Origin: Janthinobacterium sp.
GTDB taxonomy: Bacteria > Pseudomonadota > Gammaproteobacteria > Burkholderiales > Burkholderiaceae_D
Reading direction: 5' to 3'
Assembly (NCBI GenBank): GCA_003133225.1
Contig: PKWL01000042.1
Coordinates: 1 to 59,927 of the forward strand
DNA: 59,927 nt
Position numbers and translations under genes: made by a program. Below, piece by piece: positions 44,949 to 54,770 of this stretch (its first letter is position 1; each line of letters begins with the position of its first letter). The notes beneath the pieces are model-generated. The model was not told the DNA's origin and did not search any database. It was given only the letters and a program-made list of their open reading frames with translations.

Positions 44949-46727
44949 ATGAAAAAACAAAGTAAACGCCTGTCGCTGGCAGAATTGCAAGTCGGGGTCG
45001 GAAGCACAGGAACCAGTGTCGAAATCAATGAGGGTGCGACGCCCACATTGCATGATTTAACCGAGACTTTAATGTTTTCCCCTGGCGACGGTCGCATCTG
45101 GCTTAATGACCAGCGAATGGTACTGTGGCGCTCGTCCACCTACGGCGCACTTCGGCGTGAACTAGTGTTGAGCATGGGGCAGGAGCTGGCGCGCTCGCTG
45201 CTTACCCGCGTAGGTTATAGCGCGGGTTCCCGTGACGCCCAGCTGGTGCGCGAAATGTGGCCCAATTGCGATCCCGCTAACGCCTTTCAAGCGGGACCGC
45301 GAATGCACTCACTAGAAGGCATCGTACGACCGGAAACCTTGAGCTTCGAGTTTGACATCGCCCGCGGTGATTTTTTTGCAGAGTTCAATTGGTATGACTC
45401 GAGCGAGGCTGAAGAGCACATCGCTGCTTTCGGCATTGGCACAGAGGCAGCTTGCTGGATGCAGGTCGGCTATGCCAGCGGGTACGCCAGCGCCTTCATG
45501 GGGAAGATGATCATCTTTCGCGAAGTGGAATGCCGTTCTATGGGGGCACCGGTATGCCACATCATCGGGAAACCAGCCGACCAGTGGGGCGACCCAGAAC
45601 TCGATCACAAATATTTTTCTTCCAAGACGTCGGAGTGGATGCATCGTGGCGCGACGCCGTGCGCTGCAGGGCCCGCGCCCACGGATCCGGAGAGTCCGTC
45701 AGCCCCAGATCACGACGAACCCATCGGCATATCGGCCGCTTTCAGCGCCACCCGCCATTTAATTGAGCGTGTCGCTCCCACTCAAGCTACGGTCCTGTTT
45801 ACCGGCCCCTCCGGCGTAGGTAAAGAGATGTACGCTCAGACCCTGCACAACATCAGTCCGCGCAAGGCCAATCCATTCATCGCATTGAACTGCGCGGCAA
45901 TCCCGGATACCTTGGTTGAGTCCGAGCTCTTTGGTGTTGAAAAAGGCGCCTTTACAGGGGCTACCGCTTCTCGACCTGGTCGCTTCGAACGGGCGCACGG
46001 CGGCACACTATTTCTCGATGAAATCTCTTCACTTAGTTTCGTGGCCCAGGGGAAGTTGCTACGGGCCCTACAGCAGCGCGTAATCGAACGTGTGGGGGGG
46101 ATCGTAATCATTGATGTGGACGTGCGAGTCATTGCCGCCACCAACATCGATTTGCGTGACGAGGTCAAGGCCGGGCGATTCCGTGACGATCTGTTCTTCC
46201 GTCTCAACGTGTTCCCGATCGGCCTGCCGCCATTGAAGGAGCGACGGGACGACATTCCATTGCTAATGGATACCTTTCTGCGCCGTTACCGCGTGTTGCA
46301 TGGGCGCGAAGTTCCGGGTTTCACGCCCCGTGCCGTGCAAGCGTTATTACAATATGATTTCCCGGGCAATATCCGCGAATTACAAAACCTGATCGAACGC
46401 GGCGTGATCATTGTCGATCCAGGAGAATCGATTGACGTTCACCATCTATTTCGCAGCGGCGAGCTGCATACACACGAGGCGTTTGGATTAAATCTCAGTG
46501 GCAGACTGACTGTTCATGATGGTCAGATCGAGGACCCCCTCGCGTTGCCGCGAGTCACAATTGATAAGGCCGCGCCGAAGGCTGATGGAGCAGTATCCGA
46601 TAGAAACGACGCGATTTGCCGAAAAGCACTGATCGAAGCGCGCTACAACGTCGCTAATGCGGCTCGTGCACTGGGCTTGACGCGAGCGCAACTTGCCTAC
46701 CGGCTCAAGAAGGCTGGCTTTCACTGA
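44949..46727 (+). CDS. Sigma-54-dependent phenol-type activator (XylR_N-V4R-AAA+-Fis)
   Basis: A 592-residue NtrC-family regulator. XylR_N spans about 40-135 and V4R about 145-207. The AAA+ domain has Walker A GPSGVGKEM, GAFTGA and GTLFLDEI, and a Fis-type helix-turn-helix ends the protein (NAARALGLTRAQLAYRLKKAG). Spacing against MopR puts His120 and Trp148 at the positions of His106 and Trp134, which hold the phenol hydroxyl. Cys169, Glu192, Cys195 and Cys203 fall at the zinc ligands Cys155, Glu178, Cys181 and Cys189. The effector is therefore probably a phenol. Walker A has GPSG in place of the common GESG. It is divergent from the cluster it should activate. AGGAA precedes the ATG. Confidence 0.92.
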   Translation: MKKQSKRLSLAELQVGVGSTGTSVEINEGATPTLHDLTETLMFSPGDGRIWLNDQRMVLWRSSTYGALRRELVLSMGQELARSLLTRVGYSAGSRDAQLVREMWPNCDPANAFQAGPRMHSLEGIVRPETLSFEFDIARGDFFAEFNWYDSSEAEEHIAAFGIGTEAACWMQVGYASGYASAFMGKMIIFREVECRSMGAPVCHIIGKPADQWGDPELDHKYFSSKTSEWMHRGATPCAAGPAPTDPESPSAPDHDEPIGISAAFSATRHLIERVAPTQATVLFTGPSGVGKEMYAQTLHNISPRKANPFIALNCAAIPDTLVESELFGVEKGAFTGATASRPGRFERAHGGTLFLDEISSLSFVAQGKLLRALQQRVIERVGGIVIIDVDVRVIAATNIDLRDEVKAGRFRDDLFFRLNVFPIGLPPLKERRDDIPLLMDTFLRRYRVLHGREVPGFTPRAVQALLQYDFPGNIRELQNLIERGVIIVDPGESIDVHHLFRSGELHTHEAFGLNLSGRLTVHDGQIEDPLALPRVTIDKAAPKADGAVSDRNDAICRKALIEARYNVANAARALGLTRAQLAYRLKKAGFH

Positions 46728-47026
46728 TGTTCGCCTTCTTGACTTGAGTTCATTTGTTTAGATAGAACAACTGCGTTAAAGAGAATGGGGGGTGACGAAA
46801 GCAAACATGAGCCGTAGCGCGCGGCGTTTGATGGAGGGCTGGATACGCGCGCCGCGTGAGGCGGGGGTGAGTGAGCCTAGCTTATGATAGCTACTGAAAG
46901 TCAAAAATGGGACACAGCATAACTATTCGATCTCGCTTGGCGAAACGCTGCGCCCTTGCATTCGTTGTCGGCCCGACCAACCCGGCCGAGATGTTCGGAT
47001 GGACCGGGCACAAGCGACCTTCCGCG

Positions 47027-47905
47027 TCAAACGCGCGCTTGGTTCGGCTCGACCGCCGGGTCGAGGGTGGTTTTGCTTGCAACCGCAAGAGCCAGGGTAG
47101 CGATGGACGGATTTAGGCTATCGACCATCGAACTCGGTATCAGGATCGTAGCCCCGCGTTCCTTGGTCGCTTCGTAAATGATGTTCATCGCGCGCAGCTG
47201 CAACGCCGCCGGATGTCCGGCGTAGATATCCGCGGCCTCAACGAATTTTCCCGCGATCGCAGCTTCGGCCGAGCCGAGAATCACGCGCGCCTGTTTCTCG
47301 CGTTCCGCTTGCGCCTGACGCGACATTGCATCTTGCAAGGCTTCCGGGATGGCGACATCGCGGATCTCCACCGAACTAACCGATATTCCCCACGGCGCGG
47401 TTTTCCCTCCAATTTGATTCTTTAGTTCCAGGTCCGCTTCCTGCCGATCTGATAGCAGTGCCGCCAACATCGAAGAGCCGATCATTTCGCGTAACGAAGT
47501 TTGCGCAACGCGGTCAATCGCCTCGCGGTAATTGGTGATAGCCAACGCGGCCTTCTCGGCATCATGCACGTGCCAGAAAATGATCGCATCCACGTTGACT
47601 GGAACCGTATCCTTCGTGAGCGCCTGTTCCGCGTTAAAGGCGGTAGTCTGAATCCGACAGTCGATAACCGCGATGACATTGTCAAGCACCGGGATGATCG
47701 CGAACAATCCAGGCCCCTTGACGCTTTGCAGCTTTCCCATTCTCAAGATGACAAACCTTTGCCATGCGTTGGCCATCTTGAGCGACAATGCGATGAGGAG
47801 CGCAGCAGCAAATAAAGGTAGCGCAAGATAGGGAGCTACCCAGTTGCCAAGCGCTAGACCGGTCAGGATACAAACCATAACGAGAAAGGACGTGATGGGA
47901 TTCAT
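47027..47905 (-). CDS. Slipin (stomatin-like SPFH/band 7 protein)
   Basis: A 292-residue membrane protein: two hydrophobic segments at the N-terminus (about 5-40), then an SPFH/band 7 domain (FVILRMGKLQSVKGPGLFAI is its recognisable opening) and a coiled C-terminal part rich in Ala, Glu and Arg. Slipins organise membrane microdomains and often pair with an NfeD protease-like partner; none is adjacent here. AAAGGAG precedes the ATG at 47905. The frame is open 24 codons upstream without family similarity. Confidence 0.9.
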   Translation of the reverse strand: MNPITSFLVMVCILTGLALGNWVAPYLALPLFAAALLIALSLKMANAWQRFVILRMGKLQSVKGPGLFAIIPVLDNVIAVIDCRIQTTAFNAEQALTKDTVPVNVDAIIFWHVHDAEKAALAITNYREAIDRVAQTSLREMIGSSMLAALLSDRQEADLELKNQIGGKTAPWGISVSSVEIRDVAIPEALQDAMSRQAQAEREKQARVILGSAEAAIAGKFVEAADIYAGHPAALQLRAMNIIYEATKERGATILIPSSMVDSLNPSIATLALAVASKTTLDPAVEPNQARV

Positions 47906-48372
47906 GTTCTGCTCCTTTTGTTTAGCTATCGTCGCTACCGGGTGAAAAACAAAGATCAAAAAAACGACAATTTGCACGCACAGCTTGCACGGATTGACAC
48001 GAACGTGGCAATCTTCCGAATGCGTGGATTCTTGACTACTCGCAAAACCTGAACATAGAAAGTTCCTGACACAGCATACACGCTGGCAGCATGAGCCATC
48101 GATCTTGGCAAGAATTTTTTTCTTGCTTGTCTACGCAAGGCTCATTGAATTTTACGACTCTTTAAAATTTCTTCATTTTAAAGATGGGCATGGCTTTTTC
48201 TGCGTACCGGCGCAGCTAGCTTTTATGGCGGCCAAAAAAATGAAGATTCAGGTTTTGGCGGGCGGCCACGCAACAGTGGGCGCTCCGCCTCCACGACCGT
48301 CATCAGCCAACAGCAGCTTTATTACCGCTGCCGTGCGCTATACTTGAGTCCATTCTAAGGAAGCACGTTGAT
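47906..48372. other. Intergenic region between slipin and crcB
   Basis: About 470 bp between divergent genes, AT-rich in the middle (48100-48250). It should contain both promoters. A search by eye for a fluoride (crcB) riboswitch before crcB found GC-rich hairpin potential at 48258-48290 but not the conserved motif. Confidence 0.4.
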
Positions 48373-48759
48373 ATGAAATCAGTGTTATTTGTCGCATTAG
48401 GCGGGGCTATTGGTTCTGTTTTTCGATTCAAACTATCGGGCTGGTTTTTGCACGAGACCATTGGCTGGCGGTTTCCCCTCGGGACATTCGCCGTGAATGT
48501 GTTGGGCTGCTGCATCATGGGAGTGTTAGCCGGTCTTGCCGTCAGGGAGGACTTTTTCTCCGCCGACGCTCGATTATTTTTATTCACCGGCATTATCGGC
48601 GGATTTACCACCTTCTCCGCATTTGGCCTCGAGACATTCTATCTGTTGCGGCGCGATGAAATCGCCGTCGCTGGAGGGTATGTCGTCTTGAGTCTTGTTT
48701 GTGGATTACTGGCCTTATGGGCGGGTTTCAGCGCCATTCCGCACCAATTCAATAAATGA
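48373..48759 (+). CDS. crcB: CrcB/Fluc fluoride channel
   Basis: A 128-residue protein with four membrane helices and the Fluc signatures GGAIGSVFRF at the start, GTFAVNVLGCCIMG in helix 2 and GFTTFSAFGLE in helix 3. Fluc forms a dual-topology dimer that exports fluoride. AAGGA precedes the ATG by about nine bases. No partner gene is adjacent. Confidence 0.93.
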   Translation: MKSVLFVALGGAIGSVFRFKLSGWFLHETIGWRFPLGTFAVNVLGCCIMGVLAGLAVREDFFSADARLFLFTGIIGGFTTFSAFGLETFYLLRRDEIAVAGGYVVLSLVCGLLALWAGFSAIPHQFNK

Positions 48760-48816
48760 CGGCTAGGCGCTGGCTGGCGGCCGAGCAAAAAATTCGAAAG
48801 GCCGCGATCGATCGAG

Positions 48817-48850
48817 ACTGTGTCAACCGCCAAACTGTGTCAACCGCCAA
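48817..48850 (+). repeat. Perfect 17 bp tandem duplication
   Basis: ACTGTGTCAACCGCCAA occurs twice without a gap, at 48817-48833 and 48834-48850. It lies in non-coding DNA after crcB and may be a slippage product or the scar of a mobile element. Confidence 0.85.
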
Positions 48851-49105
48851 GCGCGCACCATGGTTTGGTCGGAACGGGAACGATCGTAGTCCTTAGCCGT
48901 ACCGGCAAAATGTACTTTGGCATGGCCTGGCTGCAGCCGATGTCGAACCTGCCCCGGAGGGCGCGAAGCGAATTGGATAGGTGAACTCGAAACAAGTGGT
49001 TATGAGGCTTAGCCCCATTGCATCACGGGCGCACCGGCGCCAATCTAGCGGCAAAAATTGTTAAAATGTAACGCTTGGCGATTGACGTTAGATTTGCGCA
49101 ATAAA

Positions 49106-49137
49106 AATTCCCCGGCGCGGCACCGCGACGGGGAATT
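49106..49137 (-). terminator. Intrinsic terminator of acnB
   Basis: AATTCCCC at 49106-49113 pairs with GGGGAATT at 49130-49137, and a second stem forms inside from CGCGG and CCGCG. On the minus strand the hairpin is followed by TTTAT, giving a short U-tract. It begins 39 bp after the acnB stop. Confidence 0.8.
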
Positions 49138-49176
49138 AGGCACAGCACTACAGCACCAAGGTGCCTATGCCGTCAC

Positions 49177-51762
49177 TCACATAGTAACTGTATCGGCAAC
49201 GTCGCGGAATTCCTCGATCTTATCGAAGTTCATGTAACGGTAAATGTCGGCCGCGTTTTTGTCAAGCACCCCGATATTGGCCATATACTCTTCCTTGGTC
49301 GGGATCTTGCCGAGCATCGCGCAGACGGCGGCCAATTCTGCCGAGCCGAGATAAACTTGCGTATCGAGACCGAGGCGGTTCGGGAAGTTGCGGGTCGAAG
49401 TCGACATCGCGGTTGAACCCTTGCGCACTTGCGCCTGATTACCCATGCACAGCGAGCAGCCCGGCATTTCCATGCGCGCGCCGGTGCGGCCTAGCGTGCC
49501 ATAGTGGCCTTCGGACATGAGCACTTGCCGATCCATCTTGGTCGGTGGCGCGATCCACAGGCGAACCGGAAGATCGGTCTTGCCTTCGAGCAGCTTGGAA
49601 GCGGCGCGGAAGTGGCCGATGTTGGTCATGCAAGAGCCGACGAATACTTCGTCGATCTTTTTCCCGGACACTTCGGACAGCATTTTCACATCGTCCGGAT
49701 CATTCGGACAGGCAACGATAGGCTCATGGATATCGGCCAGGTCGATTTCGATAACGGCAGCGTATTCCGCGTCGGCGTCCGGCGCTAGCAATTGCGGCTT
49801 GGCCAACCAGGCTTCCATTGCATGGATCCGGCGCGCCAATGTGCGCTTGTCTTCGTAGCCGTTGGCGATCATCCATTTCATCAAAGTGATGTTCGAGTTC
49901 ATGTACTCGATGACGGGTTCTTTATCCAAATGAACGGTGCAGCCAGCGGCCGACCGTTCGGCCGATGCATCCGACAGCTCGAATGCCTGCTCGACCTTCA
50001 GTTGCGGCAACCCTTCGATTTCGAGAATGCGCCCGGAGAACAAGTTCTTTTTGCCTTGCTTCTCGACGGTCAGCGTGCCCTGACGGATCGCGTACAGGGG
50101 GATCGCGTTGACCAGGTCGCGCAGCGTGACGCCCGGTTGCATCTTGCCCTTGAAGCGGACCAATACCGATTCCGGCATGTCTAGCGGCATGACGCCGGTG
50201 GCGGCGGCGAACGCGACGAGGCCGGAGCCGGCCGGGAACGAAATGCCTATCGGAAAACGGGTGTGCGAGTCGCCCCCCGTACCCACGGTGTCAGGCAATA
50301 GCAGACGGTTCAGCCAAGAGTGGACCACGCCATCACCGGGATGCAACGCGACGCCGCCACGGGTGGAGATGAAGCGCGGCAGCGTCTGGTGAGTAATGAC
50401 ATCGACCGGCGTCGGATAGGCCGCGGTGTGGCAAAACGACTGCATCACGAGGTCGGCCGAGAAACCTAGGCAGGCGAGATCCTTCAGCTCGTCGCGCGTC
50501 ATCGGGCCGGTCGTGTCTTGGGAGCCGACCGTGGTCATTTTTGGTTCACAGTAAGTGCCAGGACGAATGCCCTCGCCTTCCGCCAAGCCACAGGCGCGAC
50601 CGACCATTTTTTGCGCCAGCGTAAAACCCTTGCTGGATGCGGCTGGGTTGTGAGGCAGACGGAACAGCGTCGAGGCAGGCAAGCCGAGCGCTTCGCGCGC
50701 CTTGGCCGTCAGGCCGCGCCCGATAATCAGGGGAATGCGGCCGCCGGCCCGCACTTCGTCGAAAATCACGTCGGACTTGACAGTAAATTCGGAGATGACC
50801 TGGCCATTCTTAAGCGCCTTGCCTTCATATGGACGCAATTCAATCACGTCACCCATGCCCATCTGGGATACATCTAGTTCGATCGGCAGGGCGCCGGCGT
50901 CTTCCATCGTGTTGTAGAAGATTGGGGCGATCTTGGTGCCGAGGCAAAAACCACCGAAACGTTTGTTCGGGATGAAGGGAATATCTTCGCCGGTAAACCA
51001 CAACACAGAGTTGGTGGCAGACTTGCGTGAAGAACCGGTGCCGACCACGTCGCCGACGTAGGCGATCAGGTTGCCCTTGGTTTTGAGCGCGGTCAGTTGC
51101 TTGATTGGGCCAACTTTACCAGGCTCGTCAGCATCGATGCCGGGACGCGGATTTTTTAGCATCGCTAGGGCGTGCATGGGAATGTCGGGGCGGGTGGTGG
51201 CGTCGGGCGCGGGCGACAAATCGTCCGTATTGGTTTCGCCGGTGACCTTAAATACGGTCAGAATCTGGCTTTGCGGCACTTCCGGGCGCGAGGTAAACCA
51301 CTCGGCGTCGGCCCAAGATTGCAGTACGCCCTTGGCATTGGCATTGCCCTTGTCGGCTAATTCCTTGACGTCATGGAAAAAGTCAAACACCAGCAGTGTC
51401 TTCTTCAATCCTTCGGCAGCCACGGCGCCAACCACATCGTCACCTAGCAAGTCGATCATCGGTTTGACGTTGAAGCCGCCTAGCATCGTGCCCAGCAATT
51501 TGGTGGCGCTCTCACGCGAGATCAGCGCGCAGGCTAGCTTGCCTTTGGCGACCTGGTCCAAAAACGCGGCCTTGACCTTGGCGGCATCATCGACACCGGC
51601 GGGAACGCGATAGCTCAGGAGCTCGACTAGGAACTGGTCTTCGCCTTTTGGCGGGTTCTTCAGCAGGCCGACCAGCTCTTCGGTTTGCTTGGCGGACAAT
51701 GGCAGCGCGGGGATACCGAGCGCTGCGCGTTCGGCGACGTGTTGGCGATATGCTTGGAGCAT
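49177..51762 (-). CDS. acnB: Aconitate hydratase B / 2-methylisocitrate dehydratase
   Basis: An 861-residue AcnB. The N-terminal HEAT-like and swivel domains come first ([14 protein letters not shown] start). The 4Fe-4S ligands are Cys710 in GSCMTNIGH and Cys769 and Cys772 in GCSLCMGN, the same numbers as in E. coli AcnB. It interconverts citrate and isocitrate in the citric acid cycle in the cytoplasm and can also act on 2-methylisocitrate. The frame extends 20 codons upstream, but the family start is at 51762. It stands alone with its own terminator. Confidence 0.97.
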   Translation of the reverse strand: MLQAYRQHVAERAALGIPALPLSAKQTEELVGLLKNPPKGEDQFLVELLSYRVPAGVDDAAKVKAAFLDQVAKGKLACALISRESATKLLGTMLGGFNVKPMIDLLGDDVVGAVAAEGLKKTLLVFDFFHDVKELADKGNANAKGVLQSWADAEWFTSRPEVPQSQILTVFKVTGETNTDDLSPAPDATTRPDIPMHALAMLKNPRPGIDADEPGKVGPIKQLTALKTKGNLIAYVGDVVGTGSSRKSATNSVLWFTGEDIPFIPNKRFGGFCLGTKIAPIFYNTMEDAGALPIELDVSQMGMGDVIELRPYEGKALKNGQVISEFTVKSDVIFDEVRAGGRIPLIIGRGLTAKAREALGLPASTLFRLPHNPAASSKGFTLAQKMVGRACGLAEGEGIRPGTYCEPKMTTVGSQDTTGPMTRDELKDLACLGFSADLVMQSFCHTAAYPTPVDVITHQTLPRFISTRGGVALHPGDGVVHSWLNRLLLPDTVGTGGDSHTRFPIGISFPAGSGLVAFAAATGVMPLDMPESVLVRFKGKMQPGVTLRDLVNAIPLYAIRQGTLTVEKQGKKNLFSGRILEIEGLPQLKVEQAFELSDASAERSAAGCTVHLDKEPVIEYMNSNITLMKWMIANGYEDKRTLARRIHAMEAWLAKPQLLAPDADAEYAAVIEIDLADIHEPIVACPNDPDDVKMLSEVSGKKIDEVFVGSCMTNIGHFRAASKLLEGKTDLPVRLWIAPPTKMDRQVLMSEGHYGTLGRTGARMEMPGCSLCMGNQAQVRKGSTAMSTSTRNFPNRLGLDTQVYLGSAELAAVCAMLGKIPTKEEYMANIGVLDKNAADIYRYMNFDKIEEFRDVADTVTM

Positions 51763-52519
51763 GGTGGTCTCACATGTTGGTGGTTTAAGGTTCGGTGCGC
51801 ACTCTTGCCAGGGTTTTTGCAAACTGCAACTCTACACCCCCCCCTAATTATCGGTTGCCCGTAAGCAATGAAAAGCAACAAGTTCACTAGAGGCCAATGC
51901 GGCAGTCAGAATTATACCATTGCATCGCATCTAGTCTTATATATGACATAAGAGTCCCAATGATGGCGCAAACACTGCCTACAAAAAAGAGGGTCTTTCG
52001 GCCAGTTTGTCCTTTCCGCGTTACGGCTGGGCATGGCGGCAAATGCAATGGCGCGCCGTGCCAAATGACCGCTTTCCCGTTTTTCCACCTCAGGACGCAC
52101 TACCCGGATCGCCGCCCCTTCAGGACCGTGAAAGCAAGCCCTCCCAGTTAACCTAAGAAGCGTGCCCGCATGCTGGCGCCGACAACTGTTGTCGAACCGA
52201 GTCGCTCTCCACCTTGGGCAAGCATTCGTTTTGGTGGTGAGGGGAATGGCCGCTTGGCGCTACCGCTTTGAACTATGGCAGCGCAGCGCCGCATATTGGA
52301 TGGGACGATGGGTGATCGCGCGAATCGTATATGCAAATGCATCTTTCTTTGTTAGAAAAGCGCATGCCGCATGCTATTCTTTCAGCTAAACAATTTGGGC
52401 GACACGTTTTGATGGGAGGCTTGGCAACACATTGACACCTCGCACTCCTTAGCGCCGCCCGGATCAGCCCGCTACTTTCGCCGCTACGACAGGCGCCCAA
52501 TCAGTTATTGAGAGCTATC
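51763..52519. other. Intergenic region between acnB and the CoA ligase gene
   Basis: About 757 bp between divergent genes. Short frames with no domain. It should contain the acnB promoter near 51830-51930 and the ligase promoter near 52330-52500. A TGGCA-TTGA sequence near 52430 resembles a sigma-54 site but has wrong spacing. Confidence 0.4.
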
Positions 52520-53875
52520 ATGACAACCGCCACAATCCGTGCCATTCCTGGCCCCGACGCGCTTTACTGGGATGCAGCGCTGGAAACCCAATCCCGCGCC
52601 GACTGGGACAGGCTTAAGCTCAGCTTACTACAACAGCATTTGCAACACGCCTACGCCAATTCGCCCTATTACCGGGCCAGCTTCGATGCTGCCGGCTTGC
52701 ATCCCGATCAAGTCAAGACGCTCGACGATATTCGCCGCTTCCCCTTCATCGACAAACAGGTGCTTCGCGATCGACAACAAGCGCTGCCGCCATTCGGCGA
52801 TCTGCTAGCCGTACCTGAGCGCGACATCGTGTATATCTCCGCCTCCAGCGGTTCGACCGGAGTACCCACCGCATCGCCATTCTCGGCCCAGGATTTTGAG
52901 GACTGGATCGACTACGAAGCCCGTCAGTTCTGGTCATCAGGCTTGCGCCCTGAAGACCGCTACTGCCACTCCCTGAACTTTTCGCTGTTCGTTGGCGGGC
53001 CCTGCGTGCTCGGAGCGCAAAAGCTCGGAGCACTATCAATCCACGCCGGCACGCTGCCCTCCGAGCGTCTGCTGGCCATCGCTAAACAGTTCCAAGTCAC
53101 CGCCATCTGGACCACCCCGTCATATGCTTGGTATCTGGGTGAAACCGCCGTCAAGGAAGGCATCGACCCGCGCCGGGACTTGTCGATCAAACGCATCTTC
53201 GTCGCTGGCGAGCCCGGCGGTTCGATACCAGAGACGCGTCACCGCATAGAAGCCCTTTGGGGAGCCTCGGTTTATGACTACTACGGTCTGTCCGACATTT
53301 TTGGTTCCTGCGCCGGCATGTGCGAAGAAAAAAATGGTCTGCACTGGGCCGAGGATCATATTTTGGTCGAAGTGCTAGACCCCGACTCCGGTGAGCCCGT
53401 AGCTGAAGGCGAGCGCGGTGAATTGGTGCTGACCACACTGAAGAAAACGGCCCGTCCGATGATCCGCTTCCGTTCCGGCGATATCGTCTCCTTTACCTCC
53501 GAGCCTTGCGGTTGCGGCCGGACCTCAATTCGCATGCTCGGTGTCCACGGCCGCCTTGACGACATGCTGATCATCAAAGGGGTGAATATTTTTCCCAGCG
53601 ACATCGAAGCCATCGCCCGCAAGGATCACAACCTGACAGGAGAATACAAACTTATCGTCGAGCGCGATAACCACCTGGACCGCTTGACCGTCGAAGTTGA
53701 ACGCGCCGCCAGCTTCAAAGGCAGCGATGCAGAACTCGCGACACGATTCGCTGGGCAATTAAAGTCGGTGACCGGCGTGTCGGCCGTGGTCACTATCCTG
53801 GCGCCCGATACCCTGCCTCGCGCCACTCACAAGGCCAAACGGGTGGAAGATAGGCGTAGCGGTGTTTGGGGATGA
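52520..53875 (+). CDS. Phenylacetate-CoA ligase family enzyme (AMP-forming)
   Basis: A 451-residue adenylate-forming enzyme of the PaaK group. The phosphate-binding loop is SSGSTGVPT (109-117), where PaaK usually has SSGTTGKPT. YDYYGLSDIFG and the motif FRSGDIVSF follow, and a small C-terminal domain ends the protein. PaaK activates phenylacetate to its CoA thioester with ATP. The loop change and the missing paa neighbours leave the true acid open; other aryl acids such as a hydroxybenzoate are possible. Cytoplasmic. The ATG at 52520 is preferred over a TTG four codons upstream. Confidence 0.83.
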   Translation: MTTATIRAIPGPDALYWDAALETQSRADWDRLKLSLLQQHLQHAYANSPYYRASFDAAGLHPDQVKTLDDIRRFPFIDKQVLRDRQQALPPFGDLLAVPERDIVYISASSGSTGVPTASPFSAQDFEDWIDYEARQFWSSGLRPEDRYCHSLNFSLFVGGPCVLGAQKLGALSIHAGTLPSERLLAIAKQFQVTAIWTTPSYAWYLGETAVKEGIDPRRDLSIKRIFVAGEPGGSIPETRHRIEALWGASVYDYYGLSDIFGSCAGMCEEKNGLHWAEDHILVEVLDPDSGEPVAEGERGELVLTTLKKTARPMIRFRSGDIVSFTSEPCGCGRTSIRMLGVHGRLDDMLIIKGVNIFPSDIEAIARKDHNLTGEYKLIVERDNHLDRLTVEVERAASFKGSDAELATRFAGQLKSVTGVSAVVTILAPDTLPRATHKAKRVEDRRSGVWG

Positions 53876-54191
53876 AGTAGAACGGTTCAGATTGTCCGCC
53901 GTAGCGGGGGTGGCGCCGTTGTGCATGGCGAGATCCCGGTGGGTAGCGTCCGGCAGCTTTTGCAGGTAAAAGAATGGCGAACGTCAGTTTGCGTGCATAG
54001 CTTACTCTGGTATGGTCATAGCGCGCCCATGTCCGACGCGCTTTTTTGACGCGCACAAGAAAATCGATAAAATAACGGTAATCGAAGTGGGCTTGCGGGG
54101 AGTTGCTGCATAAAAATGGACTCGCTTGAAGTTAATTTGCAAGCCGATTTGACGGATTGCTATGTCTTGCGTATGGCGGAGGCTCGCTATG
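53876..54191. other. Intergenic region after the CoA ligase gene
   Basis: About 316 bp. A short frame runs from 54116 in the last part but has no domain. No terminator was recognised. Confidence 0.35.
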
Positions 54192-54611
54192 AGGCCACAA
54201 ATCACGTTAATCACGGTCGGGGTTGATGATTTGGATAGGTCGCTCCGATTTTATCGCGATGGCTTGGGATTAAAGAGCGACGGCATTGTCGGCACTGAAT
54301 TTGAGTACGGTGCTGTGGCTTTCTTTGATTTACAAGCCGGGCTAAAGCTTGCGCTCTGGCCACGCAAAAGTATTGCCCACGACTCTGGTCTGCCTCCAGG
54401 GAATCCAAGCCCAACGGAATTTGTGATTGGCCACAATGTGTCCTCCAAAGCAGATGTTGATACGGTGATGGACCAAGCAAGAATGGCGGGCGCACGCATT
54501 GTCAAACCGGCACACGATACGTTCTGGGGAGGATACGCGGGCTATTTCCAAGACCCAGACCAGCATGTGTGGGAGATCGCATGGAACCCTCAGTGGGTTG
54601 TGCCAGAGTGA
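54192..54611 (+). CDS. VOC-family (glyoxalase/dioxygenase fold) protein
   Basis: A 139-residue protein with two beta-alpha-beta-beta-beta units of the vicinal oxygen chelate fold: TVGVDDLDRSLRFYRDGLGL at the start and DPDQHVWEIAWNP at the end, the latter with the usual metal-binding Glu. The family includes glyoxalase I, extradiol dioxygenases and resistance proteins; the substrate here is unknown. GGAGG lies six bases before the ATG at 54192. It is followed by an unrelated NAD(P)-binding gene. Confidence 0.85.
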   Translation, partial: RPQITLITVGVDDLDRSLRFYRDGLGLKSDGIVGTEFEYGAVAFFDLQAGLKLALWPRKSIAHDSGLPPGNPSPTEFVIGHNVSSKADVDTVMDQARMAGARIVKPAHDTFWGGYAGYFQDPDQHVWEIAWNPQWVVPE

Positions 54612-54770
54612 TGACGCCGGCGCTCTGAAAGTCACTGCGCGAATTGATATTCGATGGGCTTATAAAATTTGGTTAGGTGGCGCAGGGGCCAAGCGGCACC
54701 GCTGTTGGACTTTCGAAATTATCGGACTATTTTGCACTCAGGAAACCCCTCATTCAGCGGGAGATTGACT

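Larger units (their letters stand above)
48760..49176. other. Intergenic region between crcB and acnB
   Basis: About 417 bp between convergent genes. It holds a perfect 17 bp tandem duplication (48817-48850) and the acnB terminator (49106-49137), given separately; no gene is supported. Confidence 0.5.

Noticed and set aside
46807..46887. 26-codon frame after GGGGGG following the activator gene
   Set aside because: Too short and without recognisable sequence; GC-rich hairpin DNA explains the open frame.
48240..48372. Possible fluoride riboswitch before crcB
   Set aside because: GC-rich hairpins can be drawn, but the conserved crcB motif elements were not found by eye.
52425..52440. Sigma-54-like TGGCAACACATTGACA before the CoA ligase gene
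   Set aside because: The -12 element lacks the GC and the spacing is off by one base.
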